DNA from: Anaeramoeba flamelloides
Lineage: Eukaryota > Metamonada > Anaeramoebidae
Assembly (NCBI GenBank): GCA_027625915.1
Contig: JANTQA010000033.1
Span: forward strand, 1,364,001 to 1,428,000
DNA length: 64,000 nt
Direction of reading: 5' to 3'
Both the position numbers and the translations under genes were made by a program. The notes under the pieces are model-generated. The model did not search any database. It was not told the origin of the DNA and saw nothing but the letters and a program-made list of their open reading frames with translations. Positions within the stretch are counted from its first letter, which is position 1; the number at the start of each line of letters is the position of its first letter. Positions 40,517 to 53,404 of the stretch are shown here, in pieces.

Positions 40517-43040
40517 ACATTTTCTTTTTTTTTTTTTTTCTTTTTTTTTTTTTTATTTTTTCTTGCCTTATTATTAATTTTGGAAAAAATTAAAGAATTT
40601 AATATAATTTAATTCTTAAAATTTTAAAGTACTATAAAAGGATTTGGATAATAAATTTGTTTTTTTTTTGTTTTTTGTAAAAAATAAAAAAAAAAAATTA
40701 AAAATTTGAGTAAAGAATCAACACCAACTTGTATTGATTTAAATGTCCTTTTTCTATTTTTTTATTTTTTATTATTATTATTAAAAACGATTATAAATTT
40801 TATTGAATTAATCATTTTTAGTTAATATTTTTAAATTTTTTTTTTTCAATAAAAAAAAAATAAAAAAATGAGTAAATAATCTTTTTTATTTTCATTTATT
40901 TTTTAATTTGTACTCTTTTTTAATGAATTACAATTTCTAAAAAATAGGATTACTATTTTGTTGAAATATTGATTATCAATAAATAAGAAGTTGAGAAAAA
41001 AAATATTGATACAGTACCCCCAAGAACCCGTGTTTTGAAAAAAATAATGTTATTTTTACAAATTTTGAAAAAGAACTGTTTGTTTTCAGCTTTTAAACAT
41101 GGTTAATTTTAATTAATTATTGTTTTTGAAAACAAGAATTACTTTCAAAATTGTGTTTCAATTTATTTTTTTGTTTTAGAAGGTTTTAGAATCGTAAAGA
41201 TTCAACTTCTATTTTTCTTTTTTAAATGATAATTTTTTTTTTTTGAAGAGGATTTATTTTTTGTTTTGATGTAAAAAAATTTTGAATAAAAGATCATAAT
41301 GGTTTTTAATTGGAAACAGGATAAGAACCCGAAAATGAAAAGTACGACCTTTTCATAAAAGATATGAAAAATGATGAAAAAAAAAAAAAAAATGAAGAAG
41401 TAAAGATAATAAGAGTTAAAAAAACGATTTTTTTAATGGTATAAATTTTTTGTTTTTTTTTAATTGATTTGATCTATCATTAATTTTTTTTTTGACAAAA
41501 AAATTGACTATTTTTTGAGTATCTCTAAAACCACATATTGAAGTTCAGAAAAAAAATCGAGATATCTATATATTATATCTATGTATTTGATTGATAATAA
41601 TATAATGGATTATTCTCTAAAGCTAATTTGTTTCTACTTTAAATTGATTTTACGTTTTGTTTTTAGTCTTATTTGTACTTTTTTTCTATTTTTTTACCTT
41701 TTTTTACCAAATTATATAATAATATTAGTGAATTTTATTTTCTAATTATACAGTGATCAATAAAAACAGTGCATAGATTACAAAACCCATTTTACAAATA
41801 AAACATTTTTAATTTTTTCTTAATTCAAATACCGAATCAAATTTAATATCGAATAATATACCAAATACAAAATCATTTTTGAAAATAAACTAATTGAAGT
41901 TTTAGTAATTTTTTTATTGGAAATTGATTTTTTTTATAAGTTTTCCGAAATTTTCCATTTTTAAAAATAAATGTGTTTTTTATCAGGAAATTTTTTATAA
42001 AATTGTTTCTTTTTTTTTCAAGCAAAATTTTACAATTCGATTGTTCATTTTTAGTGTTTCTTTTTTAATAATAGTATTTGAAGTTAACTAATACTATATT
42101 TACTTAGAGTTTCTTATTATTTTCTTTGATCATTTAATGAATATGTGTTTGAGAAAAAAGAAACACGATTTTGTCTATTGAAAACAGGCTAAATATGGTT
42201 CTAAAGTTATTTTTACAACTGTTGATTTTTTTAAATATAGGATCTTTCCCCCTTGTTTGATCAAACTATTTTGGAAAACCCACAAAAAAAATGAAAAATT
42301 TTCAAAAGTATCATAAAAATTACCTTTGAAGCGAATTTACTTGATTTATTATAAGTTTTATCTGTAAAAAACAAAATATTATTATTCAACAACAACCAAG
42401 TACTAAAAAAATTGGTCAAACAAAAAAAATCAAATTTATTTTTTTTAAAAACAGAAATGATTTTCAAAACAAGGTTTTTAAGTATGTTGTATAATCTTAA
42501 ATAAGGAAACCATACTTAATTAATAAAAAAATATTTGTGATACAAAAAATAGTTTTACTAATTTAATAGTCAAGGATTCGGCTTGAAAAAAAAAATGATA
42601 TCAAAATGAAAGTGCTCTGATATATAATTAAAATTAAACACCAATTTAAAACTTTTCAAAAAACCCAAAATTTGAATATCCTGGAAAAAAAATTATTTAA
42701 TAAATAATATAAAAAATAAAAAAAGTAGAATGAATAATAATTTAAATACTTGTAATTATTGATCATATTAATATATCACAGAAATAAAAATAAACAATTA
42801 TAAAATAAAATATCAAAATAACTATGTAAAAATTGTTATAAGAGGATTTATTGTGATGAATTAGTTCTACAAGAAATTATTATATAATTATAATACACTG
42901 TAATTAAGCGGAAATGGTGATAATGATATCTCATTTGCGTTTTTGGACATTCTAGAATCAATATTATTCTACAAGAAATTATTAGTTATTTAAGAATCAT
43001 CACAATTAAAAATTTTCAATTCTGTAAATATTTTTTTACA
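40517..43040. other. Gene-free AT-rich stretch
   Basis: The 3' flank of the Rab gene followed by AT-rich sequence. A TACAGTACCCCC motif at 41012 resembles a mariner-type end but has no partner that I can see. No genes. Confidence 0.3.
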
Positions 43041-44720
43041 ATTCCTTTTTAAAATCGAAAAATAGAAACTCAAATAATAGTATTCTGAGTATTTAATAAT
43101 TCAAATATCAAATCACCAAAAGTAATTATTGTTTTGATTTTTTCATTTTAAAGATTAACTTGACAATCATCAATATAAAAAATCCAAAGATTGATTAGTT
43201 TTGTTCTCTTTTTAAAAAGTTAATCCTAACATCAATATATTTTAAATATGTCAGAAATAATTTGTCGAAATAATCTCTTACTTTTATTATTTATATTTTT
43301 TGTAAAAAAATCAAATTTTTTAGTGACTTAAAAACTTTTCAATACTTATTTAAGAAATATATTTTGCAACTTTGAATTCTGAATATTGATAATTCAACCT
43401 TTAAATCTGTCGAATATTATTTATTTCTGAAATTGTTGGGTTTTTTTTTAATACAAGAATTTTTTTTTTAATTTATGAAGATCAATAAATCGTACTTTAT
43501 TATGAATCAATTTTTTAGAGACATTTAGATAATGTAACACTAATGTGATTTATACCCAATAATAACCAACTTTAATCTTAGACTCCCCCTTAAGTAGAGG
43601 CGAATACCTGATGGGATAAAGATAAAAAAATATGGATTTCTTTAAGATAGATTTTCAAAGTTACTAAATTTGTATCTCTTAATTCAAATAGTTTCTGGAA
43701 TAGAAACACTCATTAGAAAAATTTTATAACCCAATTGTTTATCAAAAACTACGTTGAAGAATCAAATTGAAAAAAAAAAATTTGTAATAAAAAGAATTAG
43801 ATAAAAAAGTTATAAAAAAAATAAAATTATAAAACATGTAATAATAAAAAATTGAAAGTTCTTGGTTCGTGAAGAATTTTCATGGTAGGGATTGTTAGGG
43901 ATTATTCTGAGTAAAGTTCCTAATCCCTAAAATTATGTTGAGATATTTGAATTTGTTTTCCTTTTTCGTATAAGCGTGCCAAGTCATTTCCGTCAAAAAG
44001 TATTCTATTGTGATTTTTTTTCCTTAGCAATTTATCTTTTACAATGATATCAAGTCAAATTATTTTAGATTTTAATGATGTCCTTTTTTCTCTTATCTTT
44101 TGTTTTTTTCAATTTTTTTACAGTACCATCTCGAAATAGTCTATTTCTTCAATTTATCCTTTTTAACTGAACAAAAACTTTGTTTCTTTCGAATTGTTAC
44201 GGAAAAAATTTTCCAATATACAATTATTTTTTATTATTGCTCTTTTTGAATAACAATTAAGAAATAAGTAGAGAATATACACCAAAAAAAAGTTGATATA
44301 TCCATATAAAGTAAAACTACAAAACAAATCAATAAATTCTTCAAAATTGAAAAACTATAATTCTTAGAGGAGAAATTGGAGAAAAATGGAATGTTCGTTT
44401 TGATCTTCAATTGAAGATCCAAATAAAATTCCATAGAAATAAATATGATTTTTCTAAAATTCATTTTCACACTTTCAAAAACCTTAGAATAACCGGTTTT
44501 TCACCAAGTGACTATTGATCTTGAGATAAAAAAAAAAATTACAAAACAATTAATCAAGTTTCAAAAAAAAATCGGAAAAAAAAAAATTGAAAAAAAGTAA
44601 AAATGTGCAAAAATGTGATTTCAATATTTAAAATTTTCAAAATAAATTTTTTCTTCTAATATCCATTCAAGCCCTTTAAACATATGTAATTCACCCATTA
44701 CAACTGGGTCCCTTTGACTG
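43041..44720 (+). repeat. Interspersed repeat Z, copy 1
   Basis: Two collinear blocks, about 43050-43320 and 44219-44720, match 59520-59780 and 60226-60853. Shared landmarks include TCAGAAATAATTTGTC, AAGTGACTATTGATCTTG, TTTTTCTTCTAATATC and the terminal ACTGGGTCCCTTTGACTG. This copy lacks a left CAGTCAAAGG end. It also lacks the insert found in the other copy at about 60389-60545. A hairpin with TTAGGGATTA arms lies at about 43892-43927. Confidence 0.5.
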
Positions 44721-44950
44721 GAAAATTGTTTAGAAATTAATAATTCGAGATTTTTAATTTCATTTTGTTTCTTTTTTTTTTTAAAGTTTTGCGTAAAAAT
44801 AAATAAATAAATAAATCATAATTAAAAATGAAATAAAAAAAAATAAATTAAAAAAAAATTAATAAATAGATATATATATTCATAATATAATATATAAATA
44901 CATATATTAATATATTAATGGACATATATTAATTCATTTAAATAAAAGAA

Positions 44951-47900
44951 TTATAGGATTGTAACTTGGTCACCTGGCGTCATTAAATCTACTGCAAGTA
45001 AATAACTTTCAGCTTCGAAAGCTATAGCAAGTTGGTTTGATTCGGTGCAAAATGTGATTTGTTTTTTATCTGCGTCGATACTAATTTTTAAAATGTCTCC
45101 AGTTTTTAATTTTTCTTTTAATGATCCTTGCTTGTTTCCTTGTCTAAAAATGAAACCATTTAAGCAAAATAGCATGAGTGCATCACCATGATAAGAAATA
45201 TCTTTAATTGAAGTTTGTGTCACGCCAACCATTATTTGTGACATTTGCGTATAATCAATTTTAATTTTAAAAGTGGCCACACCTTCTGTTAATACTTTAT
45301 TACCGCGGACTTCAATATAGTCATTGATACCTCTAATTTGACGTCGCTTACAGGTCCTGTTTTGGTTATTTAATAAGATGGCCTTAGTTTCAACATTGGC
45401 AAAGGTATCATGGTCAAAGGGTGGCTCAACAATTACATGCGAAGGAGAATTTTTGATTTCAATTCCATTGATTATCACACGAATGTCATATTCACCGGTT
45501 TCTTCAAATTTCATATTCCACCCTACCTCTGCAAGACTCCCCTCGATGTTATTGATCTTATTTTGAACTTGTTTAGTTTCTCCCTTTTGGTTTACAATTT
45601 TAATTTCATAATGAAGCAAATCAGATGGGAATTGTGCTGGCCTATTCTCTTCGTTTCGAAGACCAATCCTAATGATCGTTTCTTCTTGTGAACACAAATA
45701 ATCAGCAGAACGCAAGACACACAAATCCGGGGAAATTGGACTTGTTAGCTGCATCTGTTCAAAAAATTCATCCAAATTAGGTAGATCAATAATGGATGGA
45801 TATTGTAATTCTGGTTCAACTTGGTTTTCGATGTCCATAAGACCTTTTTTTAATTCCGTTCGATTTAAAAATAACTCGGCTATCTTTTCATGATCATTTT
45901 TTTCTGTTAGTTCGAGTATTTTTTCATCAACTACAATTAGTTCATTCACTTTATCAAAATCTGTTTTCGCTTCGTCCCTCTGTTTTTTAATTTTTTCTAA
46001 TTCTTCATCTTCTTTCAAAACAAATTTCTCAATTAATTCTTTTTTTTTCTCAATTAGTTGCTTAAATAATATCTCCCAACTTTGTTCAATTCCTCTTAAA
46101 ACAACTTTTTTTTTTTTTTTTTTTTTTTTTTGGTTATTAGTAAAATTTTGAATAAAAAAAGAAAATATTTAATTTAGAAATAAAAAAAAGCTAATTTTGA
46201 TTTTTTTTAAATTGCTTTTTGAGAAATTATTATTTTGTAAAACAATAATTTAGATTGAAAATTAATTGTTTCTTATTTTTAATTTTTCAGTTTTTATAAA
46301 AAAGTGTGGAATAAAATTTTTATAAAGTTTTGCTCAAACTGCCTGATTTACTCCTTTTAAGCGGTTTTTTACACTTTTAGTACTCAATTTTTAAAAGAGC
46401 TGTTATTTTTTCAAATTAAAATTTTATTTTTGTTGTCTTGAAGGCACCATTCCAGTTTTTTTAACTACTTTGTTATTTTTTAATAAAATTAAGAAAATCT
46501 TATATACAGCAATAGATATCACCCAAAAAAAAATACGAGAATAGAACCATGACTAGACTACCATATATTCAAACATACATAGGAGATTCATACTCAGTAA
46601 GAAAATAATAAAATCATCTACATTTAATTTATGTAACAAAAGTGAGAAAAGGAGTTCTAAAAAATAAGAAAGAAATTTTTTGTATTTTTTTTTTTTAGGA
46701 AAGAAGTTTAATTTTTTTTACAATTTTCCTGATTGATTTTGCTAAATAATTGGCTATATTATACAAAAAATAACTGAAATCTTTCTACACATTTTTTGCA
46801 CTGTTATTACTTTTTTCGTGTATTTTCTCTATTTTTTTCATGTGAATTTCTATTTTTTCTCTTTTTGAAGACTTTGAAAATAATTTATTATTCTTACGAG
46901 TATTTTAATCATTGTTGAAAATTAGTTAATCACAAAAATTGCTTTATAAAGTATTATAGAAATACATGAAGATGACAGATCGCATTAAAGTAATAAAATC
47001 AAAATTATTAATTTTCAAAGAAAAAATTAAAAAAGGATTTTTATTATTAGATATTTGATTTTTATTATTAGATATTTAATTTTTATTCTTCATTCAAAAA
47101 CAACAATTTCATATTACTTTCAGTCCTCTTGTTCTATTTAATTTATTTAAGGGAACAGTCATTATGGTGTAAAAAAATTGTTTAAAATCGAATAAATTTT
47201 TTTCATTTTTTTGTATGGTGATCAATTTCAAATTAAAATAAACTAGTATGTGATGGTATCATAAAGACTTATAATATAGCCGTTCCAACACTACTGCGAA
47301 ATCTGTGATAAGCAGAAAATTCATTTTCTATCTCACACTTGACTTTTTATGACAGGATTTTATGGTTGTGTGATATACTTTCAAAACAAACCGTGAAATT
47401 TTATAATAGAACAAAAATTTACTAATAGAGAAATAAAAATTGAAATTTATATTTTTTCACTCCAAACTTTCTGAATGATCAATAATTTCAAAAAAATTTT
47501 CAGGTTTTTGGTGGATCCTTAATTTCTAAACACTTTAAAATCAAAGAGCAAGACCATTTCAAAGTGATTATTAAATTCTATCTTCGATCTTTGTTGGCTT
47601 TGTTTTAGATTTTTGAATTTATTTCATAAACAACAATTTTTTTTTCTCAGTCTTTCAAATAAGAAATGTTTTTAAAAAACCAATACCAAACCATAAAATT
47701 ATGTGATAGCGTTATACAGAAGATTTTTTTTTTTGTATTTAACAGAAGCCAAAAAGTCAATTTCTATGTCTGCCAAATTTCAAGGTAGGTTTGGAACGGC
47801 TGTAATCAATAATCAAAAACGAGGAAATTTTTAAATAAGAGCCAAGGAGTAACAGCCAATTTTCAAGTTGAATCGTTGTTAGCTATAATTGTGAACACAA

Positions 47901-50110
47901 CTTTGCCAGTTTCAAAGTTTCGCTATTTGGCTCTTTTTGGGATCTTTTAGATTTTTTTTTTTATTTTTTTTGGATTTTTCAAGGTTAGTTTACTTTTATT
48001 TAAAGAATCTTACAAAATCCTTACTTTTGTTAAATTTAGAGGGTTACAAAACAACTACAAATTAGATTAAATCGAATTAAATGAATTTATGAACTTGAAG
48101 AAAACAATTTGTTTTTAATTTGAAGAAATTTATGGAGGTGTGAAATAGAAAACAAGATCAAGATCCGCTTTTTAGTTTTTTTCACAACCTTAAATTTTTA
48201 ATATTAAAATCCTTTGGGATCTTTACAAAAGTTGTTTTAAAAAAGTGTGCCCAGAAAAGAGTTTATAATAAACCCTGGGAAATAGATCTACCGAAGTTTG
48301 TTAATTGCTTTTATCGATCATTCCAAATGCTAATTTGTTACGCTTTTTTAAAATGGCTCTAATGATTTCTTTTAATTTTTTCAACCAAAAAGAAGTTCAC
48401 TTTCACATTGTCATTTTTCGAGATTATTTCACTTCTCGTTTATGAAGAATATTCACTGTAAGTGACTAGAACCTTAAAACAAACAGCAAGTTTCAATTGA
48501 TATCTCCACCTTGTCTTTGGAAATTACTTTAAAATTCTATCAATAGTTGATTTCAAGGGTATACTATTAAATTTCAAAATTGGTCAAATTGAAGTTTTTC
48601 ATATTTTTGAAGAGTTTCTTGATTATTATTATTGGTGTGAAATTTTTTAATAGTTTTTATAATTGCCGGAGGAAAAATCAAAAAGATTATTTTGCGATTG
48701 GTAGTATTTTATTACTTAAATTGTAGAAAATTCAAAATCTTGAAATCATCAATACTAAATATTTTTAAAAATTTGTTCGAAATCTCAATTTTAACACAAA
48801 AATTTAAGTGGAAATTTTTTTCCCCTTTAAAAAACTTTTTTCAAAAGTCTAATTGGTATCTTAATTATTTTTTTTTCAAAATCCTTTCCAAAATTTTCTA
48901 ATATACCATCCAAAACACCCAAGTATACTCTAAAAATACCCAAACATACCTTAACCTACCTGTAAAGGGGTTTTTTAAATACCTACAGTCAATATATTTC
49001 AATGGAATTGACTATTTTGAAAAAAATGAGAATTTGACCAAATTTGAAATTTAATAATTTTCCCGATTTCAAACTGTTTAAAGCCAATAAAGAATCGGAA
49101 AATGTTGAATAAGACCTTCAATTTTCCTTTTTTGAGAGTGTGACAACCAAATTTATTCCAAAAAATTGATTTTTTTATTTTTTTTTTATTAAATGTTTAG
49201 AAAAACCGAAAACAAACAATGAATTGGAAATAGTTTGTGAAGGGCGGTTTCAATTTTTCGCTTTTTCACTAAATTTATTTGTTTTATTTTAACTTGGAGA
49301 CGTTTCGTTTGTTAACAAATCAAAATTTAATAAACTATGAAACTTTTTTTTTTTTATATGATGAATCTTGGTTTGTGAGTAAACTATCGAAATAGGCCTC
49401 TTAAACCCTCAAAAAATTATGAAAGTTCCATTTCTTTTATTCTTTTTTTATTCTGGGAAGATTGTAATTAGATCCCACATAAAGAAAGAGAAAACAAAAA
49501 GAATTTTTTGTTTTTATTTTTCGTCAATAAAAAGAAGAATTAAAAGAAAATTGTTTTTACTTTCTTTGTTGCGTTCATTGTGCTTGAGTACTGTATTAAT
49601 CTTGTCGAGAAATTCTTTTTGTTGGTCCTTATGGGTTTTAATTTCTTCTTGTTCTTGCTTTACTTTCCCTCCAAATTGCTTACTGATGTCTTTAAATAGG
49701 TTTTGAAATGTCGAAAAATTTTGATTAAAGAAGAAAAAAATAAAAAAAAAAACTTTTGAAAGTTAAATTTTCTTATCAATACAAAAAAGAAAAATATATT
49801 TTTTCTTCAAAACAATCTAATTACCGTCAATTGTTTTAATAGTGTGAGACAAATGAATTTCATCTTCGGCACATTTTTGACAAAGAAGCTTATTGCACTC
49901 AACACACAAATAATCGAAGGACATCATATGATCTGTACAAATCTTTTGTGGCTCCTTTGGATCGGGATTTAATGCTGCCCAATGATGTGTTCTTGTTCGG
50001 CGTCCACGGTGATATATTTGGTAATGCTCATCACAAAAAGAAACTACACAGTTTGTACAATATTTTGTAGCCTTGTTTGTACAATAAGCACATGTCGTAT
50101 TGTTTGACAT
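44951..50110 (-). CDS. TRIM-like protein: two B-boxes, coiled coil, filamin repeat, SPRY-like C terminus
   Basis: Three exons on the minus strand: 49825-50110, 49561-49689 and 44951-46104. Introns are 135 bp (GTAATT...TAAAG) and 3456 bp (GTAAAA...AAAAG). The product is 522 residues, from the ATG at 50110. B-box 1 uses Cys7, Cys10, Cys18, Cys21, Cys26 and His29. B-box 2 is complete: Cys58, His61, Cys69, Cys72, Cys77, Cys80, His86, His89. A charged coiled coil follows (about 100-250). About 262-364 is an Ig-like filamin repeat ending NSPSHVIVEPP. About 372-522 looks like a B30.2/SPRY domain (GVATFKIKI, VGVTQTS, GDILKISIDADKKQITF). No RING precedes the B-boxes, so E3 ligase activity is not expected; a scaffold or cytoskeletal adaptor is likelier. 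Domain names rest on motif patterns; the SPRY call is the weakest. Confidence 0.85.
46105..49560 (-). other. 3.46-kb intron of the TRIM-like gene
   Basis: Contains the TA-flanked element at 47277-47802. A short hairpin with GAGCCAA arms runs from about 47836 to 47940, and a run of ACCC-rich short repeats covers 48903-48965. The acceptor is preceded by a long A tract rather than pyrimidines. No coding exon was recognised inside. Confidence 0.7.
47277..47802. mobile_element. TA-flanked mariner-like element in the TRIM-like intron (526 bp)
   Basis: Left end TAGCCGTTCCAACACTAC and right end, opposite strand, CAGCCGTTCCAAACCTAC. Each is preceded by TA (47275-47276; 47803-47804). A CAG-initial inverted repeat with TA duplication fits Tc1/mariner. 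The interior has no transposase frame, so it is non-autonomous. Confidence 0.65.
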
Positions 50111-50473
50111 GATTCTATCCAAAGATTAATTATTTGTTGAAAGATTAAAAAAAAAAAAATGAAAACCACATCTCCTGAATTGTCCAAAACTTTGTACCTT
50201 TTAAACCCTTTTTATTGATTTCAAACAATTTTTCAACTCTTTAAAAGTATGATTTTTTGTTTGAGTTCTTTGATTTGTTGTCTTCAACTTGAAGAGTTTC
50301 AAGTTCCAAGATCGCAAAATAAAATATATTTTCTTCTTTTTAATCAAACAAATATAAGAATTCAAATTCCTTAGCTTATTAGCATTAACCTAATGAATGG
50401 GAAACTATTTTTACTTTGTTTTTGCTTCCTTTTCTTTTACAAAGAGAGACTTCAAAGAAGTAGGTTGTAGTTC
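50111..50473. other. Upstream region of the TRIM-like gene
   Basis: Must hold the promoter, but no motif stands out and no other gene is seen. Confidence 0.3.
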
Positions 50474-50755
50474 GTGACTCTACTGGTATTTGAATTATAT
50501 ATGGGAAAGAATATTCACTTCCTTTTCTATATTTTTTTTTCAAAAATAGAGTTTTCAACGAAGGAGTTTGGGATTTGTCGCTTTGTTTGAAAAAGGAACA
50601 AGGAAAATGGTGTTTTCAAAGAAGTAGTTTGGGCCTCTATTTGAAAAAGGATTTGAAAATGAAGTGAAAATTTTTCCAGTTTAAAATTAAAATACCTTAT
50701 ATTTGCAAAAGAAATTGAAAATGAATTAAAATTGATTCACGTTGGTTCTTCAAAT
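50474..50755. mobile_element. Repeat W, copy 1
   Basis: Shares TACTGGTATTTGAAT-ATA, TTCACTTCCTTTTCTAT, CTCTATTTGAAAAAGGA and GAAAATGAAGTGAAAATTTT with 60389-60545. The outer motifs ACTGGTATTTGAA and TTCAAATACCAG form an inverted pair, so it is probably a foldback element. Two internal segments starting GAAGGAGTTTGGG / GAAGTAGTTTGGG are tandem duplicates. Confidence 0.5.
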
Positions 50756-50939
50756 ACCAGCAAAGATAGAGGTAGTACTAATTGATAAATTACTCTCTAT
50801 AAAAAGAAAATTTTAAAGAAAGAAGTCGAATATTCCCAATTATTGAATTAAAAATTCATCCAAATTATGATATGTAAAACCTGAAAAATTCAACTTTAAC
50901 CCAAAGAAATACTTTTATATTTGATTATTTTTAATCAAT

Positions 50940-51430
50940 AATGAGTTATAGTATTGATTAAAAATACATGACATGAAAATAATCCCTGACAAGATTTTTA
51001 ATTCATAATATTAGTAAAATTGTTGTGTTATTAAAAATATTTTAAATCAAATCCTCTATATAAATCAACAATTTTTTTATGAACTTTGTGATAAACCTAC
51101 CTAAAGTTCATCAAAGTAGGGTTTCTATAGAATACTCAAGCAATTGTTTGATATCCTCAAGAAGATCTACTTTTTTTTGAAAAACAATCAAGTTTTATAG
51201 AGGTTTGTTAATGAATTTGGAAAACCTATTTAATATTCTTGGTATTTGATTGATTGAATGGTGTTTTGAACAAATGTAATTTAATTAATTATTATTTTAA
51301 TAAGTGGTGATTAATAATTTCAAAAATTTGATTCTTACATAAAGAAATTATTTGATTTTAAATAAAAGAAATTACCCATCAATTTCTTGAATATCCACAA
51401 TTAAAAATCTATATTCGGGGTTATTTTCAT
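50940..51430 (-). mobile_element. Diverged reverse copy of the 13.2-kb foldback MITE
   Basis: Shares, inverted, ACATGACAT, GACAAGATTTTTAA, ATAAACCTACCTAAAGTTCA, AAAACAATCA-GTTTTATAGA and GAAATTA blocks with 13150-13690. Just upstream (50880-50950) is a short fragment matching the AAAACC-GGAAAATTCAACTTA block of repeat Y. Confidence 0.5.
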
Positions 51431-51639
51431 ACGATGTATTGTTTTCAATACGATACTACTTTTAGTTATAATTAAATATTTCAAATCATTTCCTTAACTG
51501 AACATATGAATATTTAAATAAAAAGAGAAAGGTGTGGTGGAATATTTTCTCATATAATATATTTATATATCATTTAAAAAATGGAAATCAAAAAAATTAA
51601 AAAATTGATAACAAGTAACAATTAAAAAAAAATCATTTA

Positions 51640-51834
51640 CAGTCAGTTTCACTTTTAAGGCACAAACTTTCAACGAAATTTAAGGCACAAAAAGATCTCA
51701 AATTAAAGTACAAAATTTGTAATTTTTTTTTTACAATTTATTTTACTAGAATCTGAATTTTGTGCCTTAATTTGAGATTTTTATTGTGCCTTAAATTTCG
51801 TTGAAAGTTTGTGCCTTAAATTTGAAACTGACTT
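51640..51834. mobile_element. TA-flanked foldback MITE with long near-perfect arms (195 bp)
   Basis: Left arm starts CAGTCAGTTTCACTTTTAAG; right arm, opposite strand, AAGTCAGTTTCAAATTTAAG. The arms match for about 85 bases with few differences, and TA flanks both ends (51638-51639, 51835-51836). Each arm carries three spaced copies of TTAAGGCACAAA or close variants (the third in the left arm is AAAGTACAAA). Ends and target site suggest a mariner-type non-autonomous element. No counterpart was found elsewhere in the window, and the arms are well matched, so it may be recent. Confidence 0.85.
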
Positions 51835-53157
51835 TATTTCTTGATCTTTGTTTAACATTGATACAATTCCTTCTTATTAGCTCAATTTTATTTTGTCTTT
51901 TAAATGGATTAACTATTACTGGAAAATTCACAAATTTTTTCTGAGCTTTTTTGTTTGTTTTCGATTTTTGAAAATGTTTATCTGAGTTTTGATGAAAGAA
52001 TTTTATTAGTAAATATCCAAAAAAAAAAAAAATATAAATAAGTTGATAACATGGCTTTTATTGTTTTAAAAAGATTGTAAAAAAGTTGGTTTAGAAGATT
52101 AAAAAATGGAATTTTATCCAAAAAGTTTAAAATAATTTTTTGTTTCTTTCATTATAAATTTTTACTTTGAAAAAATAACTTGATAATTCAATTAAATTTT
52201 TTATTTTATTTTCAAGAGAAATAAATAATTATAAATTAACCTATATTTGAACAATTTTACTTGTTTTTTTTTTTTTTTTTTTTATTTTGTCCAAAATAAT
52301 AAAAAAGAGAAAGTTATGTTGATAAAATAATCTTTTTGAAAAAAAGAATATGAAGAAATTAATATAGTAATTAATCTTTATATTACAAAAATGTTTAAAA
52401 TTCAAATATCTACTCCAGTCTTAGCGTATTGAAATTACAACAACTTTTTACCCCTTAAAATGATTGTAAACTAGAGAAAATCGAAATTTATCCAAAAACT
52501 TTACAAAATAAAATAAAAAAAGGGCAAAACTTATTAAATTTGACCATAATCCAAACAAAGAAATAAATATTTGGAAAAAAAAAAATATTAATAAATTAAA
52601 AATTAAGATAAAAAAACAATACTTTAATATTTTAAAAAAAAATCAAAGTTGGAAAATTAAAGAATATTAGAAAATTATTAAAAATGAAAACTATAATTTT
52701 AAAATAAAAAACTATCTTAAATTTAAATCCAGTAATACATTTCAAAAATTTCACTATTTTACGAACGGAATAAATATATACTCATATGCCTTGAAAAAGA
52801 AATCAGAATATGATAGATTTTTTAAAAAAAAGAAAAATGTAAAAAATGTGATTATTATACTCAATATTATGAAAATATAAATCGGGATTATTTAGTATTG
52901 TGAAAGATATAAATTTATCGGAATCAAATGAAAAAAAAAAAAATTAGCAAAAATTTTCGAAAAAAACTTATATAAAAATGTTATCCTTAGGAAAAATACT
53001 CAAAAACTCTTTAATCTGACTAATCAGAATTACGAAATTTATTGATCTTGTCAAGAATTTTTCCTCAAAGCTCTTATGTTTAGAAAACTGAAGGTAATAT
53101 TGAAAAAATAAAAAAAATTGAAAATAAAAATTCCTAAAATAGTAAAAAAATATACAA
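51835..53157. other. Gene-free AT-rich stretch
   Basis: No gene, terminal repeat or second copy recognised. Confidence 0.3.
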
Positions 53158-53372
53158 TTTCGGGCACCTAGTGCCCCACTTTTCGGAGTTGTGTCTAGGT
53201 TTTTTTTAATTTAAAAGAATGGAGTAAAAACTTTGATTTTGCTCAATTCTTTTAAATTAAAAAAAAAAAAAAAAAAAAATCTAACGACAGTGGAATACCA
53301 ATTTATTAATCACAGTTTGTGGAATCTTATGTATTGCTAATAATCTTTCTATCGGGTTTTTACTCCTCCTTT
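53158..53372 (-). repeat. Dispersed repeat with GGGCAC/GTGCCC palindrome, copy 2
   Basis: Reverse copy of 2785-2915, with an extra internal inverted repeat (TTTTTTAATTTAAAAGAAT...ATTCTTTTAAATTAAAAAA, 53200-53278) that interrupts it. The minus strand reads SKNPIERLLAIHKI and IPQTVINKLVFH, longer than in copy 1. Confidence 0.5.
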
Positions 53373-53404
53373 CAGGAGAAGTGTCGTCAAGTGACGAAGT
53401 TTTC

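Noticed and set aside
43560-43620. Possible structured RNA gene (GC-richer stretch with CTCCCCCTTAAGTAGAGG)
   Set aside because: No tRNA arms, internal promoter boxes or other known RNA signature could be found.
45378-45691. Plus-strand frames of 62 and 93 codons
   Set aside because: Antisense shadows of the filamin and SPRY-like exon of the TRIM-like gene.
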